Part shown: in pieces, positions 16,975-26,773 of the stretch
How positions within the stretch are numbered: the first letter of the stretch is position 1
How the letters are laid out: the number at the start of each line of letters is the position of its first letter
NCBI RefSeq assembly: GCF_040905785.1
Contig: NZ_JBBDQW010000029.1
Location: 84,899 to 148,898 of the forward strand
Source: Tistlia sp040905785
GTDB taxonomy: Bacteria > Pseudomonadota > Alphaproteobacteria > Kiloniellales > DSM-21159
Length of the DNA stretch: 64,000 bases
Reading direction: 5' to 3'
The notes under the pieces: generated by a model
Told to the model about the DNA's origin: nothing
Databases searched by the model: none
The model's input: only the letters and a program-made list of their open reading frames with translations
Made by a program: the position numbers and the translations under genes

Positions 16975-17087
16975 GACCACTCCCTGCGGCAGCGCGCCCG
17001 AGCGCCCTTTGCTTGGTTCTCCGGGAGCCGCCATGCTAGACGACGCCCTCGCGTGCGAAGGCGCGCAGCAGAGGGTATGCCGGACTC

Positions 17088-18932
<1,845 letters not shown>

Positions 18933-18937
18933 CGGCC

Positions 18938-19717
18938 ATGGCGGCAGCCAAGCGCCTCGTGCGTTCCGACGTCGGCCGCCGGCTGCTGGCCGCGGCGATC
19001 GCCGCCTACATCCGGCTGGTCCACGCGACGACCCGCTGGGAGCGCGAGATGCCGGCCTCGACCCGCGCGCTGCTCGAGGGCGGCAGCCCCTGCGTCGTCG
19101 CCTTCTGGCACGGCCGCATGCTGGCCATGCGCGGTGCCTGGACCGACCGGCCGGAGCGCCTGCACCTGCTGATCTCCGGGCACCGCGACGGCCGCCTGAT
19201 CTCGACGGCGCTGGAGCGGCTCGGCTTTCCCTCGGTCTCGGGCTCGAGCCGCCGCGGCGGCGCCGCCGCGCTGCGCGCCATGGGCCGCGAGCTGGCCCAG
19301 GGCGCCTGCGTCGGCATCACGCCGGACGGCCCCAAGGGGCCGCGCATGCGGGTCAAGGCCGGCGCGATCAAGGCCGCCCAGCTGGCCGGCGTGCCGATCG
19401 TGCCGGTCAGCGCCTCGGCCCGTCCGGCGCGCCTGCTCGGCTCCTGGGACCGCTTCCTGGTGCTGCTGCCCTTCGGTCGCGCCCGCGTCCTCTGGGGCGA
19501 GCCGCTGGCCGTGCCGCGCCGCGCCGGCGAAGCCGAGCTGCAGGCCCTGGCCGGCGAGCTCGAGCGCCGCCTGATCGCGCTCACCGAGCAGGCCGACCGC
19601 GCCCTCGGCCGCGCGCCGGTCGCCCCCGACCCGAGGCCCGCGCCGGGCACCAGCCAAGCCAAGGGCGCCGCCGGCGCGGCGCCCGGCCGCGACGCGCCGC
19701 CGGCGCCGGCCGACTAG
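18938..19717 (+). CDS. DUF374 lysophospholipid acyltransferase family protein
   Basis: This 259-residue protein belongs to the DUF374 branch of lysophospholipid acyltransferases. Seen here are VVAFWHGRMLAM, in which the His belongs to the acyltransferase motif, ISGHRDGRLIS, GITPDGPKGPRMRVKAGAI and PIVPVSASA. These proteins lie beside msbA, waaA and lpxK in many alphaproteobacteria, and a role in lipid A or envelope acylation has been proposed. One N-terminal hydrophobic helix may anchor it to the membrane. The C-terminal 35 residues are Ala/Pro-rich and disordered. It sits 5 bp after msbA and 4 bp before lpxK. In other genomes waaA lies at this junction but is missing here. Confidence 0.85.
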   Translation: MAAAKRLVRSDVGRRLLAAAIAAYIRLVHATTRWEREMPASTRALLEGGSPCVVAFWHGRMLAMRGAWTDRPERLHLLISGHRDGRLISTALERLGFPSVSGSSRRGGAAALRAMGRELAQGACVGITPDGPKGPRMRVKAGAIKAAQLAGVPIVPVSASARPARLLGSWDRFLVLLPFGRARVLWGEPLAVPRRAGEAELQALAGELERRLIALTEQADRALGRAPVAPDPRPAPGTSQAKGAAGAAPGRDAPPAPAD

Positions 19718-19721
19718 CCTG

Positions 19722-20705
19722 ATGCGCGCGCCCGCCTTCTGGTCGCGACGCGGCCTCGCCTCGAGCCTGCTGCTGCCGGCCGCCCTGCTCTGGGACCTCG
19801 GCGGCTGGCTGCGCTGGCGGCTGGTGCGCCCGGAGCGACTGCCGATCCCGGTCGTCTGCGTCGGCAACCTGACCGCCGGCGGCGCCGGCAAGACGCCGAC
19901 CGTGCTGGCCCTGGCCGCGCTGCTCAAGGAGCGGGGCCTCGCCGTCCACGCCCTCAGCCGCGGCTACGGCGGGTGCGAGGCCGGGCCGCTGCGCGTCGAC
20001 CCCGCGCGCCACGAGGCGGCGGCGGTCGGCGACGAGCCGCTGCTGCTGGCCCGCGCCTGCCCGACCTGGGTGGCGCGCGACCGCGCCGCCGGCGCACGTG
20101 CCGCCGTCGCCGGCGGCGCCGAAGTGCTGCTGCTCGACGACGGCCTGCAGAACCCCGCGCTGCACAAGGACCTGGTGCTGGCGGTCGTCGATGCGGCGGT
20201 CGGCTTCGGCAACGGCCGGGTGATGCCGGCCGGGCCGCTGCGCGAGAACCTGGCGCGGGGCCTCGGACGGGCCGACGCGCTGCTGGCCATCGGCCACGGC
20301 GAGGCGCTGCCGCCGGGGCTCGCGGCGACCGGCAAGCCGCTGCTGCGCGCCGACCTGCGCCCCGAGGATCCCGGCGCCTGGCGCGGCCGGCGCCTGCTCG
20401 CCTTCGCCGGGATCGGCCGGCCCGCCAAGTTCTTCGAGACGCTGCGCGGGCTCGGCGCCGAGCTCGCCGGCACCCGCGCCTTCGCCGACCACCACGCCTA
20501 CGGCGCCGCCGAGGCCGAGGCCCTGCTCGCCGAGGCGGCAGGGCTCGGCGCCGAGCTGGTCACCACGGAAAAGGACCGTCTGCGCCTGCCGCCGCGGCTG
20601 GCCGAGTCGACTCGGGTCTTGCCTGTGCACCTCGGATGGCGCGACAAGCGGGGGATCGAAGACCTGCTGGACCGGATCCTGGCCGATGGCCGTGCGCAAC
20701 CGTGA
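19722..20705 (+). CDS. lpxK: Tetraacyldisaccharide 4'-kinase
   Basis: LpxK adds the 4'-phosphate to tetraacyldisaccharide-1-phosphate to give lipid IVA at the cytoplasmic face of the inner membrane. The 327-residue protein has an N-terminal hydrophobic segment (about residues 8-25) and a P-loop NLTAGGAGKTP (about 48-58). It also has LSRGYGG, LLDDGLQNP with the catalytic Asp pair, and the C-terminal TTEKDRLRLP motif. Starts and overlaps fit an operon: it begins 4 bp after the DUF374 gene, and its last 20 bases overlap lpxL. Length and motifs are normal. Confidence 0.95.
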   Translation: MRAPAFWSRRGLASSLLLPAALLWDLGGWLRWRLVRPERLPIPVVCVGNLTAGGAGKTPTVLALAALLKERGLAVHALSRGYGGCEAGPLRVDPARHEAAAVGDEPLLLARACPTWVARDRAAGARAAVAGGAEVLLLDDGLQNPALHKDLVLAVVDAAVGFGNGRVMPAGPLRENLARGLGRADALLAIGHGEALPPGLAATGKPLLRADLRPEDPGAWRGRRLLAFAGIGRPAKFFETLRGLGAELAGTRAFADHHAYGAAEAEALLAEAAGLGAELVTTEKDRLRLPPRLAESTRVLPVHLGWRDKRGIEDLLDRILADGRAQP

Positions 20706-21597
20706 CAAGTTCCTGACCAAGTACCTGCGCTATCCGCTCGAGGCGGCGCTCGCCTTCCTGTTCCTGGGCCTGTTCAAGATCCTGCCGCTCGACCGGGCCT
20801 CGGCGCTCGGCGGCTGGCTCGGCCGCAGCGTCGGGCCGCGCCTCGCCCTCTCGAAGCGCGCTTACCGGAACCTCGAGCTGGTCTTCCCCGAGATGCCGCA
20901 GGCCCGGCGCCGGGAGATCGTCCGGGCGATGTGGGACAACCTGGGGCGCACCGCCGCCGAGTACCCCCACCTCGACAGGATCAGCGACCCGGCCGAGGGT
21001 CGCGTCGAGATCCTCGGCGCGGAGCTGGTCAAGGGTCCGGCCGCTGAGGGCCGCCCGGTCATCGTCGCGGGCATGCACCAGGCCAACTTCGAGGTCTCGG
21101 TGGTGACCGCCGGCGCCCAGGGCATCCCGATGGTCGGCATCAGCCGCGGCGCCAACAACCCGCTGGTCCAGAAGGTCGCCGAGCGGATGCGCGGAGTCAC
21201 CCCGGGCAAGCGCGTGCCCAAGGGCGCCCAGGGCGCGCGCGCCCTGATGGCCGAGCTGCAGAAGGGCTCGGTGATCGGCGTGCTCAACGACCAGAAGTTC
21301 AACGAGGGCTTCGAGGCGCGCTTCCTCGGCCTGCCGGCGATGACCGCCGACGGACCGGCCCAGCTGGCGCTGCGCTTCAAGTGCCCGATCGTGCCCTCGC
21401 GCCTGGAGCGCCTGGGCGGCGCGCGCTTCCGCATGACCATCGAGCCGCAGCCGGACTTCGAGGCGACCGGCAACAAGCGCGCCGACGCCCAGGCCCTGAC
21501 CCAGGCGATCAACGACCGCTTCGAGGCCTGGGTGCGCGAGCGGCCCGAGGACTGGCTCTGGCTGCACCGCCGCTTCCCGAAGCGCTTCTACCGCTAG
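20686..21597 (+). CDS. lpxL: Lipid A lauroyl/myristoyl acyltransferase (LpxL/HtrB family)
   Basis: This 303-residue membrane-bound enzyme transfers a secondary acyl chain from acyl-ACP to Kdo-lipid IVA or a similar precursor. The catalytic HX4E motif is visible in GMHQANFE (about residues 125-132). NDQKFNEG and the C-terminal WLWLHRRFPKR are family signatures. A hydrophobic helix near residues 17-38 anchors it. Acyl length cannot be predicted. The start overlaps lpxK by 20 bases, indicating translational coupling. In Escherichia coli LpxL requires Kdo on the acceptor, so the absence of waaA in this cluster is of interest. Confidence 0.92.
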   Translation: MAVRNRDKFLTKYLRYPLEAALAFLFLGLFKILPLDRASALGGWLGRSVGPRLALSKRAYRNLELVFPEMPQARRREIVRAMWDNLGRTAAEYPHLDRISDPAEGRVEILGAELVKGPAAEGRPVIVAGMHQANFEVSVVTAGAQGIPMVGISRGANNPLVQKVAERMRGVTPGKRVPKGAQGARALMAELQKGSVIGVLNDQKFNEGFEARFLGLPAMTADGPAQLALRFKCPIVPSRLERLGGARFRMTIEPQPDFEATGNKRADAQALTQAINDRFEAWVRERPEDWLWLHRRFPKRFYR

Positions 21598-21639
21598 GCG
21601 GGCAGCCGGCGCGGCCGGCGCGGGTCGTTCCGAGCCGCG

Positions 21640-23445
21640 CTAGCGGGCGATGGCATAGCCCTGCATGAAGCGCGGGTTGGCGGCGGCCTTGAGCAGGCCG
21701 TCGCGCTCGCGCGCCACCGCCGAGACGCGCCCGAGCGACCAGTCGTCCTTGACCGAGATGCGGTGGCCGCGCGCCCGCAACGCCTCGATCGTCGCCTCGG
21801 GGAAGCGGCCTTCCAGGCTAAGGCTGCCGAGGTCGGCATTGCGCGGCCAGAAGGAGCTCGGCATGTGGTCGGTCTGGAACGCCGGGTGGTCGATCGCCTG
21901 CTGCAGGTTGAGGCCGTGGCAGGCATGGCGCAGGAAGACCGCGAGCGCCCACTGGTCCTGGTAGTCGCCGCCCGGCGTGCCGAAAACCATGTAGGGCTCG
22001 TCGCCGCGCAGCACGAGGTTGACCGACAGCGTCGAGCGCGGCCGCTTGCCCGGCGCCAGGCTCGAGGGCCTGCCCTCCTCGAGCCAGAACATCTGGCCGC
22101 GGCTGTTCAGGCAGAAGCCGAGCTCGGGAACCACCGGGCTGGACTGCAGCCAGCCGCCGGAGGGCGTCGCGCCGACCATGTTGCCCCAGCGGTCGATGAC
22201 GTCGATGTGGCAGGTGTCGCCCCGGGTCGTGCCGGCCGCGCCGGTTTCGCCGGTCTGGACGGTCGGCTCGCCGCCGCCCAGGGAGTCGAACTCCTCGCCG
22301 CCGATCCGCTCCGCCAGCAGGCCCTCCAGGTTGGCCTCGAAGCCCGCGATCTGCCCGGGCCGCAGCTCGTGCGACGCCCGCTCGCCGATCAGCGCGCGGC
22401 GGGCGTCGTTGTAGTCGTCGGAGAGCAGCCGCTCCATCGGCACGTCGACGAAATCGGGATCGCCGTAGTAGGCCTCGCGGTCGGCGAAGGCGAGCTTGGC
22501 CGCCTCGGTGACCAGGTGCACGAACTCGGGGCCGGCGGGATCGAGCGCCGGGAGGTCGAACTGCTTCAAGAGAGCGAGTTGCTGCAGGAACACCGGCCCC
22601 TGGCTCCAGGGGCCGCCCTTGCAGAGCGTGTAGCCGTGGAAGTCGTAGGTCAGGGGCGCCTCGTAGCCGGCCTGCCAACCGGCCAGGTCCGCGGCGCTCA
22701 GGACGCCGCGGTGGCGCCTGCCGGAGGAATCCATCAGCGGCTCGGCGCGGCAGAAGCGCTCCAGCGCCTCGGCGACGAAGCCCTGGGACCAGGCCTGGCG
22801 CATCCCCTCGATCTGCGCCTCGCGGTTGCCGCCCGCGGCCTCGCCGGCCTTGACCAGCCGCTCGTAGGTCGCCGCCAGGGCCGGGTTGCGGAACAGCCTG
22901 CCGGCCGTCGGCAGCCGGTCGCCCGGCAGGTAGACCGCGGCCGAGCTCGGCCATTCCTCGCGGAACAGCCTCTCGACCCGCTCGATGGTGGCGCGGATCA
23001 TCGGCACCAGCGGGTAGCCGTCGCGGGCGTAGCCGATGGCGTACTTCAGGACCTCGCGCGGCGGCAGGCTGCCGTAGTCGCGCAGCAGCTGCATCCAGGC
23101 GTCGAAGGCGCCGGGCACGACGGTCGCCAGGAGGCCGGCGCCCGGCACCATCTCCAGGCCCTCGGCACGGTAGTGCGCGACCGTGGCGCCGGCTGGGGCC
23201 ACGCCCTGGCCGCAGAGGATGCGCACCTCGCCCTCGCCGGCGCCGCGCAGCACGATCGGCACCTCGCCGCCCAGGCCGTTCAGGTGCGGCTCGACGACCT
23301 GCAGGGTGAAGCCGCCGGCGACCGCCGCGTCGAAGGCGTTGCCGCCGCGCTCCAGCACCGCCATGGCGACCGCCGAGGCCAGCCAGTGGGTCGAGGCGAC
23401 GGCGCCGAAGCTGCCGCGCAGCTCGGGGCGGGTGGTGAAGCTCAT
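21640..23445 (-). CDS. ggt: Gamma-glutamyltransferase family protein
   Basis: The 601-residue Ntn-hydrolase precursor shows family text from MSFTTRPELRGSFG through ERGGNAFDAAVA and GLGGEVPIV. The autoprocessing and catalytic Thr lies in GDTCHIDVIDRWGNMV, and GGWLQSSPVVPELGF and FGTPGGDYQ follow. GGTs cleave or transfer the gamma-glutamyl group of glutathione or similar compounds; some homologues act as amidases or acylases. No signal peptide is visible, so it may be cytoplasmic, unlike the classical periplasmic enzyme. It is divergent from the DgcN-DgcA pair, hinting at a shared glutamate or D-amino-acid role (inference). The true substrate is not determined. Confidence 0.88.
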   Translation of the reverse strand: MSFTTRPELRGSFGAVASTHWLASAVAMAVLERGGNAFDAAVAGGFTLQVVEPHLNGLGGEVPIVLRGAGEGEVRILCGQGVAPAGATVAHYRAEGLEMVPGAGLLATVVPGAFDAWMQLLRDYGSLPPREVLKYAIGYARDGYPLVPMIRATIERVERLFREEWPSSAAVYLPGDRLPTAGRLFRNPALAATYERLVKAGEAAGGNREAQIEGMRQAWSQGFVAEALERFCRAEPLMDSSGRRHRGVLSAADLAGWQAGYEAPLTYDFHGYTLCKGGPWSQGPVFLQQLALLKQFDLPALDPAGPEFVHLVTEAAKLAFADREAYYGDPDFVDVPMERLLSDDYNDARRALIGERASHELRPGQIAGFEANLEGLLAERIGGEEFDSLGGGEPTVQTGETGAAGTTRGDTCHIDVIDRWGNMVGATPSGGWLQSSPVVPELGFCLNSRGQMFWLEEGRPSSLAPGKRPRSTLSVNLVLRGDEPYMVFGTPGGDYQDQWALAVFLRHACHGLNLQQAIDHPAFQTDHMPSSFWPRNADLGSLSLEGRFPEATIEALRARGHRISVKDDWSLGRVSAVARERDGLLKAAANPRFMQGYAIAR

Positions 23446-23672
23446 GGGGGGAGGTCCTTCCTGTCCGGGCCGCGGGCCTGTCCGGTCTGTCGCCTCCGGT
23501 CTGGGCCGGGGCGCCTCGGTCGGCCGACTATAGCGGCCGGTCGCGGCCCGGCAATCGCACCCGGCGCAGGGCAGGGGCGATACCGACCGAGCCTTTCTCG
23601 CCGCGCGCCCCGTGGCGCAGCGCGCGCTCTCTTGCTATGAAACGGCTTCCCTATCCCAAACCGCGAGCGACC
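23446..23672. promoter_or_regulatory. Divergent promoter region between ggt and dgcN
   Basis: The 227-bp gap contains GTCGGCCGAC (perfect 10-bp palindrome) followed directly by TATAG near 23520-23535. CTCGGTCGG near 23516 is matched by CCGACCGAG about 60 bp on. These could be operator half-sites for a regulator of both genes. No regulator gene is adjacent and no consensus is recognised. Confidence 0.35.
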
Positions 23673-24671
23673 ATGGCGATCCAGCACCCCTACCTGATGT
23701 TCCTCGGCGACGCGCCGGACCAGCTCGCCGCCAAGACCGCCGCCGGCGTCGCCCACTGGCGCCCGGAGTGGTGCGTCGGCCAGCTGCGCCTGCCCGACTG
23801 CCATGCCGACCTCGGCCTCAAGGACATGACCATTGCCGAGGCCAAGGCCGCCGGCGTGAAGTCGGTGATCGTCGGCGTCGCCAACCGCGGCGGCCGCATC
23901 TCCGAGGCCTGGACCGCGGTCCTGACCGAGGCCCTGGAGTCCGGCATGGACCTGGCCTCGGGCCTGCACAGGAAGCTGGTCGACGTGCCGGCGCTGCGCG
24001 ACACCGCCAGGGCTACCGGGCGGCAGCTCTTCGACGTGCGCCACCCGACCCGCGATTTCGAGGTCGCCAACGGCCGCAAGCGGCCTGGCAAGCGCCTGCT
24101 GACCGTCGGCACCGACTGCTCGGTCGGCAAGATGTACACCTCCCTGGCGCTCGAGGCGGAGATGCGCCGGCGCGGCATGAAGGCGGATTTCCGGGCGACC
24201 GGCCAGACCGGCATCTTCATCGCCGGCGACGGCGTCTCGATCGACGCGGTCGTCGCCGACTTCATCTCGGGCGCCGTCGAGTGGCTGACCCCGGCTCACG
24301 ACGAGGACCACTGGGACCTGGTCGAGGGGCAGGGCTCGCTGTTTCATGCCTCCTTCGCCGGCGTCACCATCGGCCTAATCCATGGCGCCCAGCCCGACGC
24401 CCTGGTGCTCTGCCACGAGCCGACCCGCCCGCACATGCGCGGCCTGCCCGAGTACAGCCTGCCGTCGCTCGAGCTCTGCATGGCGCGCAACCTCGAGGCC
24501 GCGCAGCTGACCAACCCGGCGGCGCGCTTCGTCGGCATCGCCGTCAACACCTCCGGCCTGAAGGCCGAGGAGGCCGACGCCTACCTGGAGAAGGTCTCCA
24601 AGGCGCAGGGCCTGCCCGCCGTCGACCCCGTTCGCCACGGCGTCGCCGCCCTGGTCGACAACCTGGAGTGA
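23673..24671 (+). CDS. dgcN: DUF1611 family protein, DgcN-type N-acetyltransferase of D-glutamate catabolism
   Basis: This 332-residue protein matches the DUF1611 family: an N-terminal Rossmann-like domain with CVGQLRLPDCHADLGLKDM and NRGGRISEAW, and a C-terminal P-loop domain with GTDCSVGKMYTSLALE (about residues 146-161), FRATGQTGIFIAGDG and VEGQGSLFHASF. With its neighbour it forms the DgcN-DgcA pair, described for D-glutamate use: DgcN N-acetylates D-glutamate and DgcA racemises the product. ATG 23673 gives the usual family start; an in-frame ATG at 23637 would add 12 residues. dgcA starts 4 bp after the stop. Assignment rests on family and pairing. Confidence 0.8.
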   Translation: MAIQHPYLMFLGDAPDQLAAKTAAGVAHWRPEWCVGQLRLPDCHADLGLKDMTIAEAKAAGVKSVIVGVANRGGRISEAWTAVLTEALESGMDLASGLHRKLVDVPALRDTARATGRQLFDVRHPTRDFEVANGRKRPGKRLLTVGTDCSVGKMYTSLALEAEMRRRGMKADFRATGQTGIFIAGDGVSIDAVVADFISGAVEWLTPAHDEDHWDLVEGQGSLFHASFAGVTIGLIHGAQPDALVLCHEPTRPHMRGLPEYSLPSLELCMARNLEAAQLTNPAARFVGIAVNTSGLKAEEADAYLEKVSKAQGLPAVDPVRHGVAALVDNLE

Positions 24672-24675
24672 GCGC

Positions 24676-25656
24676 GTGAAGCTGACAGCAGAAGCCGAAT
24701 CCTGGCCGATCGCCGGCACCTTCACGATCAGCCGGGGCAGCCGCACCCGGGCCGAGCCGGTGGTGGTCACGCTGACCGACGGTCAGCACAGCGGTCGCGG
24801 CGAGTGCGTGCCCTACGCCCGCTACGGCGAAACGGTGGAGTCCGTGCTCGGCCAGATCGAGAGCCAGCGCGGCGCGCTCGAGGGCGACCAGCTCGACCGC
24901 GAGGGCCTGCAGGCGGCGCTGCCGGCCGGCGCCGCGCGCAACGCCCTCGACTGCGCCTTCTGGGATCTGGAGGCCAAGCGCAGCGGGCAGCCGGTCTGGC
25001 GGCTCGCCGGCCTGCCGGCGCCGGCACCGGTGACCACCGCCTATACCCTCTCGCTCGATACGCCGGAGCGGATGGGCCGCCAGGCCGCCGCCAACGCGAC
25101 GCGGCCCCTGCTCAAGCTCAAGCTGACCGGCCCGGAGGATCTCGAGCGCGTCCGCGCCGTGCGCGCCAACGCCCTGGCCGCGACCATCGTGGTCGACGCC
25201 AACGAGGGTTGGACCGTCGAGCACTACAACGAGCTGGCGCCGGCCCTGAGGGACCTGGGCGTGGCCATGATCGAGCAACCCTTCACCGCCACCCAGGACG
25301 AGGTGCTGCACGACCTCGACCGCCCGGTGCCGCTCTGCGCCGACGAGTCCTGCCACGACACCGAGACCCTGGCCGGCCTCGTCGGCAAGTACGACATCGT
25401 CAACCTCAAGCTCGACAAGACCGGCGGCCTGACCGAGGGGCTGAAGCTCAAGGTCGCCGCCGCCGAGCTCGGTCTCGACCTGATGGTCGGCTGCATGGTC
25501 GCGACCTCCCTGGCCATGGCGCCGGCGGTGCTGCTGGCCCAGGGCGCCAAGCTGGTCGATCTCGACGGCCCCCTGCTGCTCGCCCGCGACCGCGAGCACG
25601 GGCTGCGCTTCGAGGGCAGCACGGTCCACCCGCCCGTGCCGGAGCTCTGGGGGTAG
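24676..25656 (+). CDS. dgcA: Enolase-superfamily N-acetyl-D-glutamate racemase / dipeptide epimerase (DgcA type)
   Basis: The 326-residue protein belongs to the muconate-lactonizing/dipeptide-epimerase subgroup of the enolase superfamily. The acid-base lysine motif is KLKL (about residue 152), the metal ligands are in VVDANEGW, MIEQPF and ADES, and the second catalytic Lys is in LKLDKTGG. Such enzymes racemise or epimerise at the alpha carbon. Paired with DgcN it is assigned as N-acetyl-glutamate racemase; L-Ala-D/L-Glu epimerase is the main alternative. The start is GTG 24676, 4 bp after dgcN, so the two genes are one operon. A triple hairpin element follows the stop. Confidence 0.82.
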   Translation: MKLTAEAESWPIAGTFTISRGSRTRAEPVVVTLTDGQHSGRGECVPYARYGETVESVLGQIESQRGALEGDQLDREGLQAALPAGAARNALDCAFWDLEAKRSGQPVWRLAGLPAPAPVTTAYTLSLDTPERMGRQAAANATRPLLKLKLTGPEDLERVRAVRANALAATIVVDANEGWTVEHYNELAPALRDLGVAMIEQPFTATQDEVLHDLDRPVPLCADESCHDTETLAGLVGKYDIVNLKLDKTGGLTEGLKLKVAAAELGLDLMVGCMVATSLAMAPAVLLAQGAKLVDLDGPLLLARDREHGLRFEGSTVHPPVPELWG

Positions 25657-25678
25657 ACGAACCCGATACGTCACCTCT

Positions 25679-25738
25679 CCCCTCGGGCCTCTCCCTCAGG
25701 GAGAGGTCGAAATCCGCCGCGCGGATTTCGGGCGAGGG
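25679..25738. repeat. Nested hairpin element between convergent dgcA and unknown-gene operon
   Basis: Three stems are visible. CCTCTCCC (25688-25695) pairs with GGGAGAGG (25699-25706). CGAAATCCGC (25708-25717) pairs with GCGGATTTCG (25721-25730). An outer CCCTCG (25679-25684) pairs with CGAGGG (25733-25738). The words CTCTCCC and GAAATCCGC are frequent in intergenic repeats of GC-rich proteobacteria. Position between two stop codons suits a bidirectional terminator. Confidence 0.6.
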
Positions 25739-25745
25739 GCGACGG

Positions 25746-26078
25746 TCAGGCTCGGTCGGGCCGCTCGCGGCCGCGCCAGCCGCCACGGCGGCGGGCGGGA
25801 GGCGGGGCGCCGGCGGCGGCCTCGCGGAGCAGCGTCACCAGGGTGCCGCGGGCGTCGCGCGGCGGCTGGCCCTCGGCGAGGCCGTAGGCCTCGAGCAGGC
25901 GGGCAGCGGCGGCGCGCAGGTCCAGGCCGTCGGGCAGCTTCAGGGTCCAGGCGAGCAGCAGGTCCTGGGCCGGACCGGGGAACTCCGGGCCCATGCGCAG
26001 CACCTCCAGCACCAGGCCGCCGGGGTCCTCCGGCGCCGGGCCCTCCGGCAGCCGGTAGCTCTCATGACCGACGGTCAT
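25746..26078 (-). CDS. Uncharacterised 110-residue protein, last gene of a three-gene overlapping operon
   Basis: The product is a 110-residue soluble protein that I do not recognise. Its middle is helical (LLLAWTLKLPDGLDLRAAAARLLEAYGL) and the end is Pro/Arg-rich (PPARRRGGWRGRERPD). Its ATG at 26078 overlaps the methyltransferase stop as ATGA, which supports it being a real, translationally coupled gene despite the lack of a known family. It is the third gene after the HisC-like aminotransferase and the methyltransferase. It could be an accessory subunit or adaptor for them, which is inference. The opposite strand also holds open frames here, but none has comparable start context. Confidence 0.6.
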   Translation of the reverse strand: MTVGHESYRLPEGPAPEDPGGLVLEVLRMGPEFPGPAQDLLLAWTLKLPDGLDLRAAAARLLEAYGLAEGQPPRDARGTLVTLLREAAAGAPPPARRRGGWRGRERPDRA

Positions 26079-26773
26079 TGTCGGGCCAGCAGATTGGCGC
26101 GCATCGGCTGTGAGAAGGCCCAGCCGGCCTCGGTGCGGCGGCCGAGCGCGTGGAAGGCCCGCTCCCAGCTTTCGCGCTGCGCCGCGACCTGCGCGGCACG
26201 CGCGGGATCGACCTTCTCGAAATCCCGCCGCGCCGTCTCGAAGTCGGCGTAGACCACCTCGGTGTCGTAGAAGATCTCGGCCGCCTGGCGCCAGGCCGGC
26301 GAGGCCGCGGCGCGCTGCACAGCGGCGTAGGCCTCGGCGCGCACCGCCCGCTCGTCGTCGATCGGCTTGCCGAGCTCGTAGGCGGCGCCCTCGGCGAGCG
26401 GCTCGACGACGCAGAGCCAGCCGCCGGCGACCAGCACCCGGTGCGCCTCGGCGAAGGCGCGCTCGAGCAGCGCGACCGGCACATGGTGCAGGGAGTTGAA
26501 GAAGATCGCCGCGTCCTGGCTGGCAGCGGGCAGCGGCAGCGCCTCGGCGCCGCCCTCGAAGTAATGCTCCCCGCCCATTCTCTCGGCCGCCTGGGCCTCG
26601 GCGATACGCGCCGCCTGAGGCTCGACGCCGGTCATGATCGCGCCCTTGCGGGTCAGGGCCCGGACCAGCGGCCCGGCGCCGCAGCCGATGTCGACGATGC
26701 GGCTGCCGGCGAGCGGCAGCAGCTCGCCCAGCACCTCGGTGTGGCGCCGCCTCGGGTAGCCGCGGCCGGTCAC
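26075..26773 (-). CDS. Class I SAM-dependent methyltransferase
   Basis: The 232-residue protein has the Rossmann methyltransferase fold: motif I VDIGCGAGPLVRAL (about residues 26-39), the acidic loop GVEPQ, SQDAAIFFNSLHHVP as motif IV and VLVAGGWLCVVEPL as motif VI. This is typical of the UbiE/type-11 group. The methyl acceptor is unknown. The gene is joined by ATGA overlaps to a HisC-like aminotransferase upstream and an unknown protein downstream, so its substrate may be an amino-group-containing small molecule linked to the aminotransferase (inference). It is not close to any ubiquinone gene. Confidence 0.8.
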   Translation of the reverse strand: MTGRGYPRRRHTEVLGELLPLAGSRIVDIGCGAGPLVRALTRKGAIMTGVEPQAARIAEAQAAERMGGEHYFEGGAEALPLPAASQDAAIFFNSLHHVPVALLERAFAEAHRVLVAGGWLCVVEPLAEGAAYELGKPIDDERAVRAEAYAAVQRAAASPAWRQAAEIFYDTEVVYADFETARRDFEKVDPARAAQVAAQRESWERAFHALGRRTEAGWAFSQPMRANLLARQ

